From the NCBI GenBank assembly GCA_020047755.1, contig JAIFNL010000032.1, positions 1 to 41,196 of the forward strand: 41,196 nt of DNA, in the 5' to 3' direction. Positions 24,129 to 33,628 of the stretch are shown here, piece by piece. The position numbers and the translations under genes are program-made. Position 1 is the stretch's first letter, and each line of letters begins with the position of its first letter. The DNA comes from Bacteroidota bacterium (lineage in GTDB: Bacteria; Bacteroidota; Bacteroidia; Bacteroidales; JAIFNL01). Under the pieces are notes generated by a model. It had not been told where the DNA came from. It was given only the letters and a program-made list of their open reading frames with translations, and made no database searches.

Positions 24129-27038
24129 ATGACGGATTTGACAAAAGAACAAGAGCTTCAAAAAATAGCAGAATTACCCGAAACCGAAGAAAAATACAAT
24201 CTTCTGAAAGCGTATATCAACGAATATGAGGATTTTACAGCATATATTTTTTTAGGATATACTTGTGTAAATATAGAAAAATATGACGAAGCTCGCTTGT
24301 ATTATGAATTATTTATTGAAAAAAATCCAACTAATAAAGAATTACTTGCTATAGCTTATAATAATTTAGCTAATCTTTTGCAAAATGTTTATACTGAATA
24401 TAAATTAGCTCAGCAATATTATGAAAAAGCTATCGAACTAAATCCTGAATTTGCTGATGCTTATAATAATTTAGCAGGTTTATATCAATTAAACTCTATA
24501 AAAAAATTTGATTTAGCAAAGATTAATCTCGAAAAAGCAATTAAAATAAACAACAATTATCGTTATTACAGTAATTTAGCTTTTTTATTATCAAATGATT
24601 ATTTCAAAGAATTTGCTTTAGCTCGAAAATATTTTGAAAAATCGATTAGGTTAAATTCTAATTATTCAGAGGCATATTTTAATTTTGCTCTTCTTTTAGA
24701 AAATGATTATTTTAAAGAATATGATTTAGCAAAAAAGTATTATGAGAAAGCTATTGAATTGAATCCAGACTATTTAAGTGCTAATAATAATTTAGCCAAC
24801 CTGTTACAGAAAGATTATTTTAAAGAATATGAATCATCTAAAAAAATTTATGAAAAATCATTAGAAATACACCCTAACGATGTTATAACTTGTTATAATT
24901 ATGCTAATTTATTAAAAATAGAATATTTCAAAAAATATGATTCCGCTCGAAAATATTTTGAGAAAGCTATTGAGCTAAATCCTGAATTTACAGATGCTTA
25001 TAATAATTTAGCAAATCTTTTAGCTAATGATAATTTTAAAGAGTACGATTTAGCTCGAAAATACTATGAAAAAGCAATTGATTTAAATCCTGATTATGCA
25101 GATGCTTATCTTAATTTAGCAATTATTTTGCAAAATGATTATTTCAAAGAATACGATTTAGCACGAAAATATTATGAAAAGGCAATTGAATTAAATCCTG
25201 ACTATGCAGATGCTTATAATAATTTATCAAATCTTTTGAAAAATTATTTTAAAGAATATGATTTGGCAAAATTCTTTTTTAAAGTATATGAAAAAGCTCT
25301 TGATTTTCAAAATCTTCATTTAAAATATTTAATTTTATACAATAACCAATTTTCATTATCCGAAATTTTCAAACTAAATAATGAAGAATTTACAATTCGT
25401 TTGTTTGAAAATATTTTAACTATCCAAAATGAAGATGTTATTGGTTTTGTGAAAAAAAGTGTAGAAACGAACAACAACGGTTTTATAATCAATTTATTCG
25501 GAAAACATGAAAGTCAATTAAAAACATTGAATTTTCTAAGAACTCAAATTGAAACCAGTATCAAAACCAACGAATTCAATTTTGTTTCATTAGAGCAAAA
25601 TAAAGAAAATCAAAAAAACTGCACCCGTTTTTTTTATTACGAAAATAACTTTATTGATTTTGAAAAATTAATAGAAACCAAATTTTTAGCAAAAAATATT
25701 TTTGCAACACCTACCGGAACAGAAATTCCGGTAGAAAATTTGCTCAAATACATAGGTGCCGAAAACGAAAAGCCCGATGTAGAATGGAAAGGTAGCCAAT
25801 TTATTACGCAAATTGAGATTGAGAATTTTAAAATCTTCTCCAAAATAAAAGCAAATTTTGCTCCCGACATCAATATTTTGGTTGGAAGGAACGGATTGGG
25901 TAAAACTTCTTTTTTACAGGCACTTACACTTGGGCTTTTGCCTTCAAATAATGAAGACAAATCCAATGAATTTGATAAATACATACACCTTAATTCGAGC
26001 AAATCGGATATTGTTTTGAAATGGGAAAACGAAAAGAAAACCGTGTATGTTTTTAAAAATGAACTGAGAAATGCAAATTATGTAGCCTTGCCGCAAAAAT
26101 TGCTGCTCGCTTACGGTGTAAACTTAAATACCGAAGAAAAACTTTCGCATTCCGAAATTATTGACCAATTAATTAAAGGAAATGGCTTGCCTTATTCTAC
26201 AAAGTCAATATTTAAAGACTATTCGAAGGATTTTTACGACCCGATTATTTTATTAGAACGTTTGTTTTTAGAAAAAAGAGGAAAACGAAATAAGTTGATT
26301 GATAGTATTATTCGTGTTGTTTTCGATACCTTGAATAGTTATTTGCAACTTTTTTCGCAACCCGAAAATATTCGATTAGAAAGCGATTATGCCGATTTTT
26401 ATTATGTCGATTTCAATAATAATAAACTAAAAACCAACAATTTAAGCGAAGGATACAAAGATTTTATTTTGCAAATTACCGATATAGTTGTTAAAATAAT
26501 TGCCTCGCGAAATGCTTCTTTTGAGCAGGAGGAAATGGAAATTTCGGCTAAACTTTTGAAACAAGTCAAAGGGCTTATTGTGATTGACGAATTTGACAGG
26601 CATCTTCACCCCGAATTGCAAAGAAGGTTTCTGACTCAGTTGAAAGATGATTTTCAAAATATTCAGTTCATTTTAAGCACTCACAATATTTTTTCGGTTC
26701 AGTCAGCCGAAGGAAATACCGCTTTAATTATTCATGCAAGCCAAGGCAAATTGGAAATTACAACCCAAGAAATAAAAAAAGGGCTAAGCATCGAAAGTAT
26801 TTATAATTTATTTTTTGAAGGAAATAGTAGTTTTTTTGGCTACGAAACTGAACTTTTATTAAAAACATTCAAAAATTACATAGATAAACAACGCAAAGAA
26901 GAATTAACAACCAAAGAAGAAAAGGAGTTTAAAAATACAACTAAAAAGCTATTGGAATACAGCCAAGAAATACAAGCGACGGTAACAAGAGAAATACGGC
27001 AATTTGAACGACTAACCGGAAAAACTGTCAAATTATGA
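24129..27038 (+). CDS. TPR-fused Septu-like (PtuA-type) AAA ATPase
   Basis: A 969-residue two-part protein. Residues 40-400 hold about nine 36-residue TPR units with the repeated core YYEKAIELNPDYADAYNNLA, so near-identical that the DNA itself is a 108-bp tandem repeat. The ATPase follows a variable linker: start FITQIEIENFKIFSKI, Walker A GRNGLGKT (586-593), signature NLSEGYK (about 772-776), Walker B VIDEFDRHLHP (D820, E821), and the switch STHNIF. A helical tail follows. It overlaps the HNH gene by 4 nt (ATGA). PtuA-PtuB (Septu) pairs an ATPase with an HNH nuclease for phage defence, and retron Ec78 uses the same pair. The large TPR fusion is unusual and may act as the sensor or oligomer scaffold. 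Confidence 0.85.
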   Translation: MTDLTKEQELQKIAELPETEEKYNLLKAYINEYEDFTAYIFLGYTCVNIEKYDEARLYYELFIEKNPTNKELLAIAYNNLANLLQNVYTEYKLAQQYYEKAIELNPEFADAYNNLAGLYQLNSIKKFDLAKINLEKAIKINNNYRYYSNLAFLLSNDYFKEFALARKYFEKSIRLNSNYSEAYFNFALLLENDYFKEYDLAKKYYEKAIELNPDYLSANNNLANLLQKDYFKEYESSKKIYEKSLEIHPNDVITCYNYANLLKIEYFKKYDSARKYFEKAIELNPEFTDAYNNLANLLANDNFKEYDLARKYYEKAIDLNPDYADAYLNLAIILQNDYFKEYDLARKYYEKAIELNPDYADAYNNLSNLLKNYFKEYDLAKFFFKVYEKALDFQNLHLKYLILYNNQFSLSEIFKLNNEEFTIRLFENILTIQNEDVIGFVKKSVETNNNGFIINLFGKHESQLKTLNFLRTQIETSIKTNEFNFVSLEQNKENQKNCTRFFYYENNFIDFEKLIETKFLAKNIFATPTGTEIPVENLLKYIGAENEKPDVEWKGSQFITQIEIENFKIFSKIKANFAPDINILVGRNGLGKTSFLQALTLGLLPSNNEDKSNEFDKYIHLNSSKSDIVLKWENEKKTVYVFKNELRNANYVALPQKLLLAYGVNLNTEEKLSHSEIIDQLIKGNGLPYSTKSIFKDYSKDFYDPIILLERLFLEKRGKRNKLIDSIIRVVFDTLNSYLQLFSQPENIRLESDYADFYYVDFNNNKLKTNNLSEGYKDFILQITDIVVKIIASRNASFEQEEMEISAKLLKQVKGLIVIDEFDRHLHPELQRRFLTQLKDDFQNIQFILSTHNIFSVQSAEGNTALIIHASQGKLEITTQEIKKGLSIESIYNLFFEGNSSFFGYETELLLKTFKNYIDKQRKEELTTKEEKEFKNTTKKLLEYSQEIQATVTREIRQFERLTGKTVKL

Positions 27039-27652
27039 ATAAAATAGATAGAAATAAGGTTGAAAAACCCGAATGTCTCAAACAAAAATCAGTAGCTTGG
27101 ACAAAAGAATATATTGAAAAACGAAAATCGAAACCAAATTATTGGAATTGGCACGAGTACAACAAGGAAAAGGTAGCGATTATTTTGACCGAAAAATTAT
27201 CATTACTTACAAAATATCACTGTTCATATTGTGGCTTTTATCCTTTGAAAGAAAACCTTGGCAGTAGAAGTATCGACCATTTCAAGCCCAAATCGAAATT
27301 TCCCGATTTGGCTTTTGATTGGGAAAATTTATTTATATCTTGTTCCGATTGCCAAAAAAATAAGGCAAGTGCTTTTCCCGATTGCGGAGCTATAAAACCC
27401 GACGAGCCAGATTATAATTTCGATTATTGGTTTGAAATAGATTGGAGCATTCAAAAAAACTACATTATTCCCAACAAAGACAGAACCCGCACAGAACAAG
27501 AGATTGCTCAAAATACAATCGATTGGTTGGGCTTGAATAAAGGCGAAAGACCACAAGCCCGATTTGAAGAACTCGAAAAATACAAAAGTAATTCGATAAA
27601 AGACCTTTGGCAATGGTCGTATCCGTATTTTTTAGAACGGGGAGAAAATTAA
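27035..27652 (+). CDS. PtuB-like HNH endonuclease
   Basis: A 205-residue HNH nuclease that would be the effector of the TPR-ATPase system. The zinc/HNH core is complete: HCSYCGFYPL (C63, C66), RSIDHFKPKSKFP (D81, H82), WENLFISCSDCQKNK (N98, C103, C106). This arrangement is that of PtuB and of the HNH partner of retron Ec78. The N-terminal KIDRNKVEKPECL is also typical of that family. Translation is coupled to the ATPase by the ATGA overlap. The pair as a whole is AT-richer than the neighbouring speB and DHS-like genes, which fits acquisition. Confidence 0.87.
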   Translation: MNKIDRNKVEKPECLKQKSVAWTKEYIEKRKSKPNYWNWHEYNKEKVAIILTEKLSLLTKYHCSYCGFYPLKENLGSRSIDHFKPKSKFPDLAFDWENLFISCSDCQKNKASAFPDCGAIKPDEPDYNFDYWFEIDWSIQKNYIIPNKDRTRTEQEIAQNTIDWLGLNKGERPQARFEELEKYKSNSIKDLWQWSYPYFLERGEN

Positions 27653-27694
27653 CAAAACATATTTATCTCAAAAATAAAAAAAACATAAAAAAAA

Positions 27695-28672
27695 ATGACA
27701 AACAAAGGACCAATCAGTCAGTTTATACTTGAACATTACAAGCATTTCAATGCGGCAAGCCTTGTAGATGCTGCCCAAGCTTACGAAAAACAACTCGAAA
27801 TGGGCAACAAAATGATGGTTACGCTCGCCGGAGCTATGAGCACCGCCGAACTTGGCAAATCGTTTGCCGAAATGATTCGCCACGACAAAGTGCAAATCAT
27901 CTCGTGCACAGGCGCAAACCTCGAAGAAGATTTGATGAATCTCGTAGCGCACACACATTACAAGCGCGTGCCGCACTACCGCGATTTGTCGCCACAAGAA
28001 GAGTGGGATTTGCTCGAAAAAGGCTTGAATCGTGTAACTGACACGTGCATTCCCGAAGAAGAAGCTTTCCGCCGTTTGCAAAAACATATTTTCAAAATCT
28101 GGAAAGATGCCGAAGACAAAGGCGAACGTTATTTTCCACACGAATTTATGTTCAAACTACTCAATTCGGGCGTTTTAGAACAATATTACGAGATTGACCC
28201 CAAAAATAGTTGGATGTTGGCAGCCGCCAAAAAAAATATGCCAATGGTAGTGCCGGGTTGGGAAGATTCCACCATGGGCAACATCTTTGCATCGTATGTA
28301 ATCAAAGGCGAGTTGAAGGCTTCGACCATGAAATCGGGCATTGAGTACATGGCTTGGCTTGCCGATTGGTACACCGCCAATTCAAAAGATAATGGAATAG
28401 GATTTTTCCAAATTGGCGGCGGAATAGCTGGCGATTTTCCCATTTGCGTAGTGCCCATGTTGTATCAAGATATGGAAAGAACGGATACGCCTTTCTGGAG
28501 TTACTTCTGTCAAATATCTGATTCTACGACTAGTTACGGCTCGTATTCGGGTGCTGTGCCCAATGAAAAAATCACTTGGGGCAAGCTCGACATCACAACT
28601 CCTAAGTTTATTGTTGAGTCCGACGCTACCATCGTTGCGCCGCTTATGTTTGGATACATTTTGGGCTGGTAG
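27695..28672 (+). CDS. Deoxyhypusine-synthase-like enzyme (probable homospermidine synthase)
   Basis: A Rossmann-fold enzyme of the DHS family, 325 residues. Bacterial members lack the eIF5A target of the eukaryotic enzyme and several make homospermidine or spermidine-related products from putrescine. Key parts are VTLAGAMSTAELG, IISCTGANLEEDL, the FFQIGGGIAGDFPI glycine-rich NAD-binding stretch, SGAVPNEKITWGKLD with the catalytic lysine at about residue 297 (equivalent to K329 of the human enzyme), and ESDATIVAPL. In relatives it follows agmatinase; here the TPR-ATPase/HNH pair separates them. The RBS region is an A-rich run before the ATG. Confidence 0.9.
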   Translation: MTNKGPISQFILEHYKHFNAASLVDAAQAYEKQLEMGNKMMVTLAGAMSTAELGKSFAEMIRHDKVQIISCTGANLEEDLMNLVAHTHYKRVPHYRDLSPQEEWDLLEKGLNRVTDTCIPEEEAFRRLQKHIFKIWKDAEDKGERYFPHEFMFKLLNSGVLEQYYEIDPKNSWMLAAAKKNMPMVVPGWEDSTMGNIFASYVIKGELKASTMKSGIEYMAWLADWYTANSKDNGIGFFQIGGGIAGDFPICVVPMLYQDMERTDTPFWSYFCQISDSTTSYGSYSGAVPNEKITWGKLDITTPKFIVESDATIVAPLMFGYILGW

Positions 28673-28738
28673 ATTGTGTGTTTAGAAGTTTAAGCATTTG
28701 AAAATCAATGCAGCATAATTAAATTATCCGCTAAGCAT

Positions 28739-28766
28739 CTCTTCAGGGGTTTAAACCCTTGAAGAG
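28739..28766. repeat. Palindromic repeat family B, copy 3
   Basis: CTCTTCAGGGGTTT / AAACCCTTGAAGAG, 14-nt arms with one G-T mismatch. The right flank (TTAATTTGAGCAGCATTGATT, written here in part) is nearly that of the copy at 33549, so the repeat unit is longer than the palindrome. Confidence 0.85.
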
Positions 28767-28815
28767 GTTAATTTGAGCAGCATTGATTTTTAATTCGTTA
28801 TTCAAAAACTTTGGT

Positions 28816-29958
28816 ATGAAAGTTTTACTAGCTCCCGATTCTTTTAAGGAAAATATCAGTGCTTTAGATATTTGTTCTATATTAAGCCTTGCGATTGGTG
28901 GCGTTTCAACGGATTTTGAGGTTTTTCAAATGCCTTTGTCTGATGGTGGCGATGGCTTTGTTGCGGTTTTGAAACATTATTTGAATTTTGAAACACAAAC
29001 AGTAAAGGCGCACGATGCACTTATGCGTCCTATAAATGCTGAGTTTTTGTTCGATGCACAAAACAAAACGGCTTTTATAGAAAGTGCAGAAGCTATTGGT
29101 TTGCATTTGCTCAAAACGAAAGAGCAAAACCCAATGCACACAACAAGTTACGGCTTGGGCGAGCTTATAAAAGCCGCACTTGACCTGAATGCGAACAATT
29201 TAATCGTTGGCTTAGGCGGAACAGCTACCAATGATGCCGGAATGGGCATGTTGAAGGCGTTGGGTGTTGAGTTTTTTGATGTAAATGGCAACAAACTAGC
29301 ACCTTTTGGAAACCAATTGCAACAAATACACTCCATTGATAGTTCGCAACTTGATAAACGTATTTTCGCGGTACAAATAACTGCCGCTTGCGATGTAGAA
29401 AATCCTTTTTGTGGCAAACAAGGCGCTGCCTTTGTTTTTGCGGCACAAAAAGGGGCTAATGCCCATGAAATTGAATTGCTAGATGCGGGGCTTTTGCATT
29501 TTGCTGTTTTGGCAAAGAAGAAATTTTCATTTGATTTTCAAACACTTAAAGGTGGAGGAGCTGCTGGTGGAGTGGCTGCTTCAATGGCTGCTGTTTTAGG
29601 AGCTAAATTAAATTCGGGTTTTCAGGTACTTTCGCAGATTATAAATTTAGAACAATGGATTGCCAAATCAGATTTAATTGTTTCGGCAGAAGGAAAAATT
29701 GATTCGCAAACCGCTAGTGGCAAAGTTATTGGCAGTTTGTTGGCTACTTGCAACAAACACAACAAAAAACTCATCGTTTTTACTGCAAACATTGGCGACT
29801 CTATCGAAAACCTATACGAAAAAGGACTAACTTCGGTATTTTCTATTCAAAATGCACCTATGTCTAAAGCCGAATCTTACACTAATGCTAAAGAATTGCT
29901 TCTCAAATCGGCTACAAATGTGTTTCGATTGCTTGCACAAACCAATAATTTGCAATAA
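28816..29958 (+). CDS. glxK: Glycerate kinase
   Basis: Phosphorylates D-glycerate, feeding it into glycolysis. The 380-residue product (ATG at 28816 chosen because MKVLLAPDSFKENISA is the family start) has PLSDGGDGF, VGLGGTATNDAGMGML, a TAACDVENPFCGKQGAAFVFA block, the KGGGAAGGVAASMAAVLGA segment and SAEGKIDSQTASGKV. All conserved blocks of the GarK/GlxK family are present and in order, and there is no sign of damage. It follows the family B palindrome that separates it from the DHS-like gene. Confidence 0.93.
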   Translation: MKVLLAPDSFKENISALDICSILSLAIGGVSTDFEVFQMPLSDGGDGFVAVLKHYLNFETQTVKAHDALMRPINAEFLFDAQNKTAFIESAEAIGLHLLKTKEQNPMHTTSYGLGELIKAALDLNANNLIVGLGGTATNDAGMGMLKALGVEFFDVNGNKLAPFGNQLQQIHSIDSSQLDKRIFAVQITAACDVENPFCGKQGAAFVFAAQKGANAHEIELLDAGLLHFAVLAKKKFSFDFQTLKGGGAAGGVAASMAAVLGAKLNSGFQVLSQIINLEQWIAKSDLIVSAEGKIDSQTASGKVIGSLLATCNKHNKKLIVFTANIGDSIENLYEKGLTSVFSIQNAPMSKAESYTNAKELLLKSATNVFRLLAQTNNLQ

Positions 29959-30200
29959 GTCTAATATTTTAATTATCAATCAATTAAAAGAATTATTCAT
30001 TGCCCACTATTTAGAATTAACACTCCCCTTAACCTTAACTTAACAATTTAATAAGAACAACAAAATATAGCTTTGTTTTTATTGTATCTACTTTTGCAAA
30101 AATATAAAATAGTAGTTCTTTGTTAAAATATTATTAAAAAAATCAACACAATTACTCATTTTGTGGGGTTTTTTTATTATAAAACCAGAAATTCTTCGTT

Positions 30201-32350
30201 ATGGAATCTTTTTATTTAATTATTTTAATAATACTTATTGTACTTGCAGTATCCGACCTAGTGGTGGGTGTAAGCAACGATGCGGTAAACTTCTTAAATT
30301 CGGCTTTGGGCTCAAAAGCAGCACCTTATTGGCTGATTATGGTTATAGCTAGTTTAGGTGTTTTTATTGGAGCAACCTTTTCCAATGGTATGATGGAAGT
30401 GGCTCGAAATGGGATTCTCCACCCCAATATGTTTTATTTCAACGAAATAATGATAATCTTTTTAGCGGTAATGCTTGCCGATGTGTTGTTGCTCGATTTG
30501 TTCAACACGCTTGGTTTGCCTACTTCTACTACGGTTTCGATAGTTTTTGAACTTTTGGGAGCGGCTGTGGGCATTGCTATCATCAAAGTGATGGGCGATT
30601 CGAGCGGCGTGGCTGTAATTTCGGACTATATAAACTCCGAAAAAGCATTGGGAATAGTAAGCAGTATTCTTATTTCGGTTGCTATTGCTTTCACTGGGGG
30701 CGTACTGGTACAATTTCTAATACGTTTGCTGTTCACTTTTAATACTGCCAAAACCTATACTTATTTTGGTGCTATTTGGGGAGCTGTGGCGGTGAGCGGA
30801 ATTTTTTATTTTATTGCAATCAAAGGTGCCAAAGACGCATCATTTATGACAAAAGAAAATTACGAATGGATAAAAACCCATTCTATGCTTATTTTAGGAA
30901 GCACTTTTGCTGTTGCCTTTACGCTGTTGCAGTTGTTGGTGTTTTTTTCCAAAATAAATATATTTCGCATCATCATTCTCTTCGGAACGTTTAGTTTGGC
31001 TATGGCGTTTGCAGGCAACGACTTGGTGAACTTTATTGGAGTTCCTCTGGCAGGTTTGTCGTCGTGGGAAGCTTATACGGCAGCCGGAGGAGTTGCGCCC
31101 GATGCTATGACGATGGAAGCACTTTCCGAAAAAGTTTCCACGCCTACGCTCTACTTGCTTATCGCCGGAATTGTAATGGTTCTAACGCTTTGGTTTTCTA
31201 AAAAAGCTAAAACTGTTACCGAAACCGAAATCAACCTCTCGCGACAAGATACTGGTTACGAACGCTTTGGCTCAACTGCCCTTTCGCGTTCTATCGTTCG
31301 TGCTTCGATAAACGGAGGCAAATTATTAGAAGCCATACTTCCGGCGGGCGTGTTGGCTTTTATCAACAAACGCTTTACCGAATTTCCGCGCAACGAAAAT
31401 GAGGCATCGTTTGATATGATACGCGCTTCGGTAAACCTATCGGTTGCCACTATTCTGATAGCCATGGGAACTTCCTTTAAATTACCACTTTCCACAACTT
31501 ACGTTACGTTTATGGTGGCTATGGGTTCGTCGCTCTCCGACGGTGCTTGGGGGCGCGAAAGTGCGTTTCGTTCATCTTAGCAGTATTTATCCATTGGGGA
31601 CAAGCTTGGGCACTTGTGCCAGTGCTACTTATGGCAGGTTTCGGGTATGTACAATCCAATATTTTGCACAAAAAACGCGAAGACAACAAACCCAAAGAAG
31701 TTATCGAACAACAAGATGTTTATACCGGAATTAAAATAGACGTGCTCGAATCTTTGCAGAAAACACGAGCTTTGTTAAACCAAACGGTATCAAATCTAAC
31801 AATAGAATCGTTATCGGGCTTAAAATCTAATTTACACACAGCTTATACATTAAACGAGCAAACATCGAACTTAAAAGCAAATATTCCTCTTACAATAAGC
31901 AAGTTAAGAGACGATGAATTTGAATCGGGACATTATTACGTACAAATTATTGATTACTTACGCGAAATGGCTAAATGTAGTATTTTTGTAACCAAAGAAA
32001 GCTACAATTACGTTAATAACAATCACCCCAAACTTATCGAAAAGCAAATAGAAGAATTGCAACTATTGCAAAAAGATGCAAGCGATTTGGTTCAAAACTT
32101 AGCTCATTTGATTGAAACAAAGGATTTAAGTATAGTAAATCGGATTCACGAGTTGCAGAAAAAAGTATTGGATAGCGTAACAATAATTCGCGAAAACCAG
32201 TTGAAACGCATAAAGAAAAAAATAGTGGGCACACGCAACAGCATGATGTATTTGGGAATACTTTCTGAATATAAAAACATGATGCTCTACTCGCTAAACT
32301 TGATGAAAGCTCACAACGAATTTATGTCGTTTAAAACTAAAAAACGATAA
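30201..32350 (+). pseudogene. pitA: PiT-type phosphate permease with PhoU-like tail, broken by a frameshifting deletion
   Basis: An inner-membrane phosphate transporter of the PiT family. The first frame (30201-31580) has the N-terminal PiT repeat (SNDAVNFLNSALGSK), SFVFG-type FELLGAAVG, the second repeat FAGNDLVNFIGVPLAG, and the C-terminal core SFKLPLSTTYVTFMVAMG. It then reads SDGAWGRESAFRSS and stops. The rest continues from about 31562 in another frame (VSFILAVFIHWG..., then a HKKRE segment and a helical PhoU-like tail to 32350). In relatives about 22 residues (YRxTGVxTVIGGWF-type membrane segment) lie between GRESA and the FILA strand, so roughly 65 nt are missing. Either a real inactivating deletion or an assembly error. 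Confidence 0.85.
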
Positions 32351-32387
32351 GTTAGAATAATGTTGTTTTGTTAAAATTGAAAATAAA

Positions 32388-32418
32388 TCCGCTACGCCGC
32401 TTCGAGCGACTTAGCGGA
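32388..32418. terminator. Hairpin downstream of the phosphate permease
   Basis: Outer 7-bp stem TCCGCTA / TAGCGGA with an inner CGCT-TCG-AGCG hairpin, 37 nt past the stop. No T run follows, so it may be a REP-type fold. Confidence 0.5.
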
Positions 32419-32515
32419 TAAACAAATTCATACTATTTTCTTAACTAAACGACATTGGGCATTATTTTGAAATTTTAATTTTTTTGTGATAAAATAACCA
32501 TTTAACTATTTAATT

Positions 32516-32725
32516 ATGAAACGATTTGAATACGCTACTGTTGAATGGCTTTGGGACAGTGGAAATTTGAAAATAAACTACGGAAACAGAATTGAAGAAA
32601 CCGAACAAGGCTCGTACAATGAGTTGTTAAATTTACTCAATCGCAAAGGTCGCGAAGGTTGGGAAGTGGTAAGCTCCTCTGCAAGTGCTAACTGGATTTT
32701 CTGGACTTTAAAACGAGAAATTTAA
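32516..32725 (+). CDS. DUF4177-like small protein
   Basis: A 69-residue protein with the pattern of DUF4177: an opening FEYATVEWLW strand, then ELLNLLNRKGREGWEVVSS and a closing strand FWTLKREI. The GREGWEVVS motif is the conserved part of that family. Function is unknown. It is monocistronic and followed by a strong terminator at 32843-32878. Confidence 0.72.
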   Translation: MKRFEYATVEWLWDSGNLKINYGNRIEETEQGSYNELLNLLNRKGREGWEVVSSSASANWIFWTLKREI

Positions 32726-32842
32726 GTTCGATTAAAGGCACTTATTTATTTTGATTTTTACAAAATATAAGTAATGAACCAAAATTAATTGTATATTTAG
32801 TTTTGCCAAGTACTTAAAAAAAATTAGGTGTGTTTATTAGTT

Positions 32843-32878
32843 AATTCCCAAAACAAAGCGTTTTGGGAATTTTTTTTG
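32843..32878 (+). terminator. Strong intrinsic terminator
   Basis: 12-bp stem AATTCCCAAAAC / GTTTTGGGAATT, 5-nt loop, followed directly by a run of T. It lies 118 nt after the DUF4177-like gene and before argR. Confidence 0.9.
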
Positions 32879-32951
32879 TTCAAATGATTATTTTTATTCT
32901 CATTCAAAAAAAAATATAAGAATATTTAACATTCAAATAATATAAATTCAT

Positions 32952-32981
32952 TTTCGTAAAAGAAATAAATGTATAATTTTG
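32952..32981 (+). promoter_or_regulatory. Probable promoter of argR
   Basis: TAATTTTG at 32974-32981 matches the TAnnTTTG -7 box. A TTTTCG at 32952-32956 stands near the -33 position. A start site near 32988 would leave about 20 nt before the ATG at 33008. GAAT-N7-ATTC just upstream (about 32930-32945) might be an operator half-site pair, but its spacing differs from the classical ARG box. Confidence 0.5.
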
Positions 32982-33007
32982 CACTCAAAATGTATATTTA
33001 TTCATTT

Positions 33008-33490
33008 ATGAGAGCAAAAACGGATAGACTCCTGGTTTTGAAGCAAATAATCGAAACCAATAAAATAACAACGCAAGAAGATTTGCTTACCGAACTTCAA
33101 AAACAAGGTTTTGAATTGACGCAAGCTACGCTTTCGCGCAATTTAAAGCTTCTCAAAGCAATAAAAGTGCCCGACGCTCAATTGGGTTATATTTATTCTA
33201 TTCAAAAAAATACAAACACTTATTCGGCACAAAATCAAATAGATAAAGGTTATCAAACGCTTGGGTTTGTGTCGATGGCAGTTTCGGGAAATAATGTAGT
33301 AATTAGAACAAAATCGGGCTATGCCGACAGGCTTTCGGCTATTATCGACGAATTTAATTTTTACGAAATTCTCGGAACGATTGCAGGCAGCGATACTATT
33401 TTGGCTATTTTGCGAGAAGGAGTTAGTTATCAAGATTTTAAAAATGCACTTGTGATTAATATTCCCGAACTCAAAGAGTTAATTAAATAA
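33008..33490 (+). CDS. argR: Arginine repressor ArgR
   Basis: The arginine-responsive transcription factor. The product has 160 residues from the ATG at 33008 (MRAKTDRLLVLKQII), which fits ArgR length; an earlier in-frame ATG at 32969 would overlap the promoter box. The winged helix-turn-helix covers residues 5-70, with ITTQEDLLTELQKQGFELTQ and the recognition helix ATLSRNLKLLK. The C-terminal hexamerisation and arginine-binding domain shows TLGFVSMAVSGNNVVIRTK, LGTIAGSDTILAILREG. It leads into carA and the remnant of the arginine locus, its expected targets. Confidence 0.93.
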   Translation: MRAKTDRLLVLKQIIETNKITTQEDLLTELQKQGFELTQATLSRNLKLLKAIKVPDAQLGYIYSIQKNTNTYSAQNQIDKGYQTLGFVSMAVSGNNVVIRTKSGYADRLSAIIDEFNFYEILGTIAGSDTILAILREGVSYQDFKNALVINIPELKELIK

Positions 33491-33548
33491 ATAAAAAAAG
33501 AAAAAAACAAAATTCATAGTTCAATGTCGTTAAGTTTATTAGTGAAAT

Positions 33549-33581
33549 AGCCCTTCAAGGGTTTGAAACCCTTGAAGGGCT
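33549..33581. repeat. Palindromic repeat family B, copy 4
   Basis: Arms AGCCCTTCAAGGGTTT / AAACCCTTGAAGGGCT around a single G, 48 nt before the carA ATG, with the right flank TTAATTTTAGCGGCATTGAT shared with the other copies. Confidence 0.93.
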
Positions 33582-33628
33582 TAATTTTAGCGGCATTGAT
33601 TCACAATTCATAATTTAGAACTTAAAAA

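Noticed and set aside
27668-28141. 157-codon minus-strand gene
   Set aside because: Antisense shadow of the DHS-like gene.
31547-32350. Separate PhoU-like gene
   Set aside because: Its opening residues are a PiT transport helix and linker that belong to the upstream permease; the frame break is a lesion.
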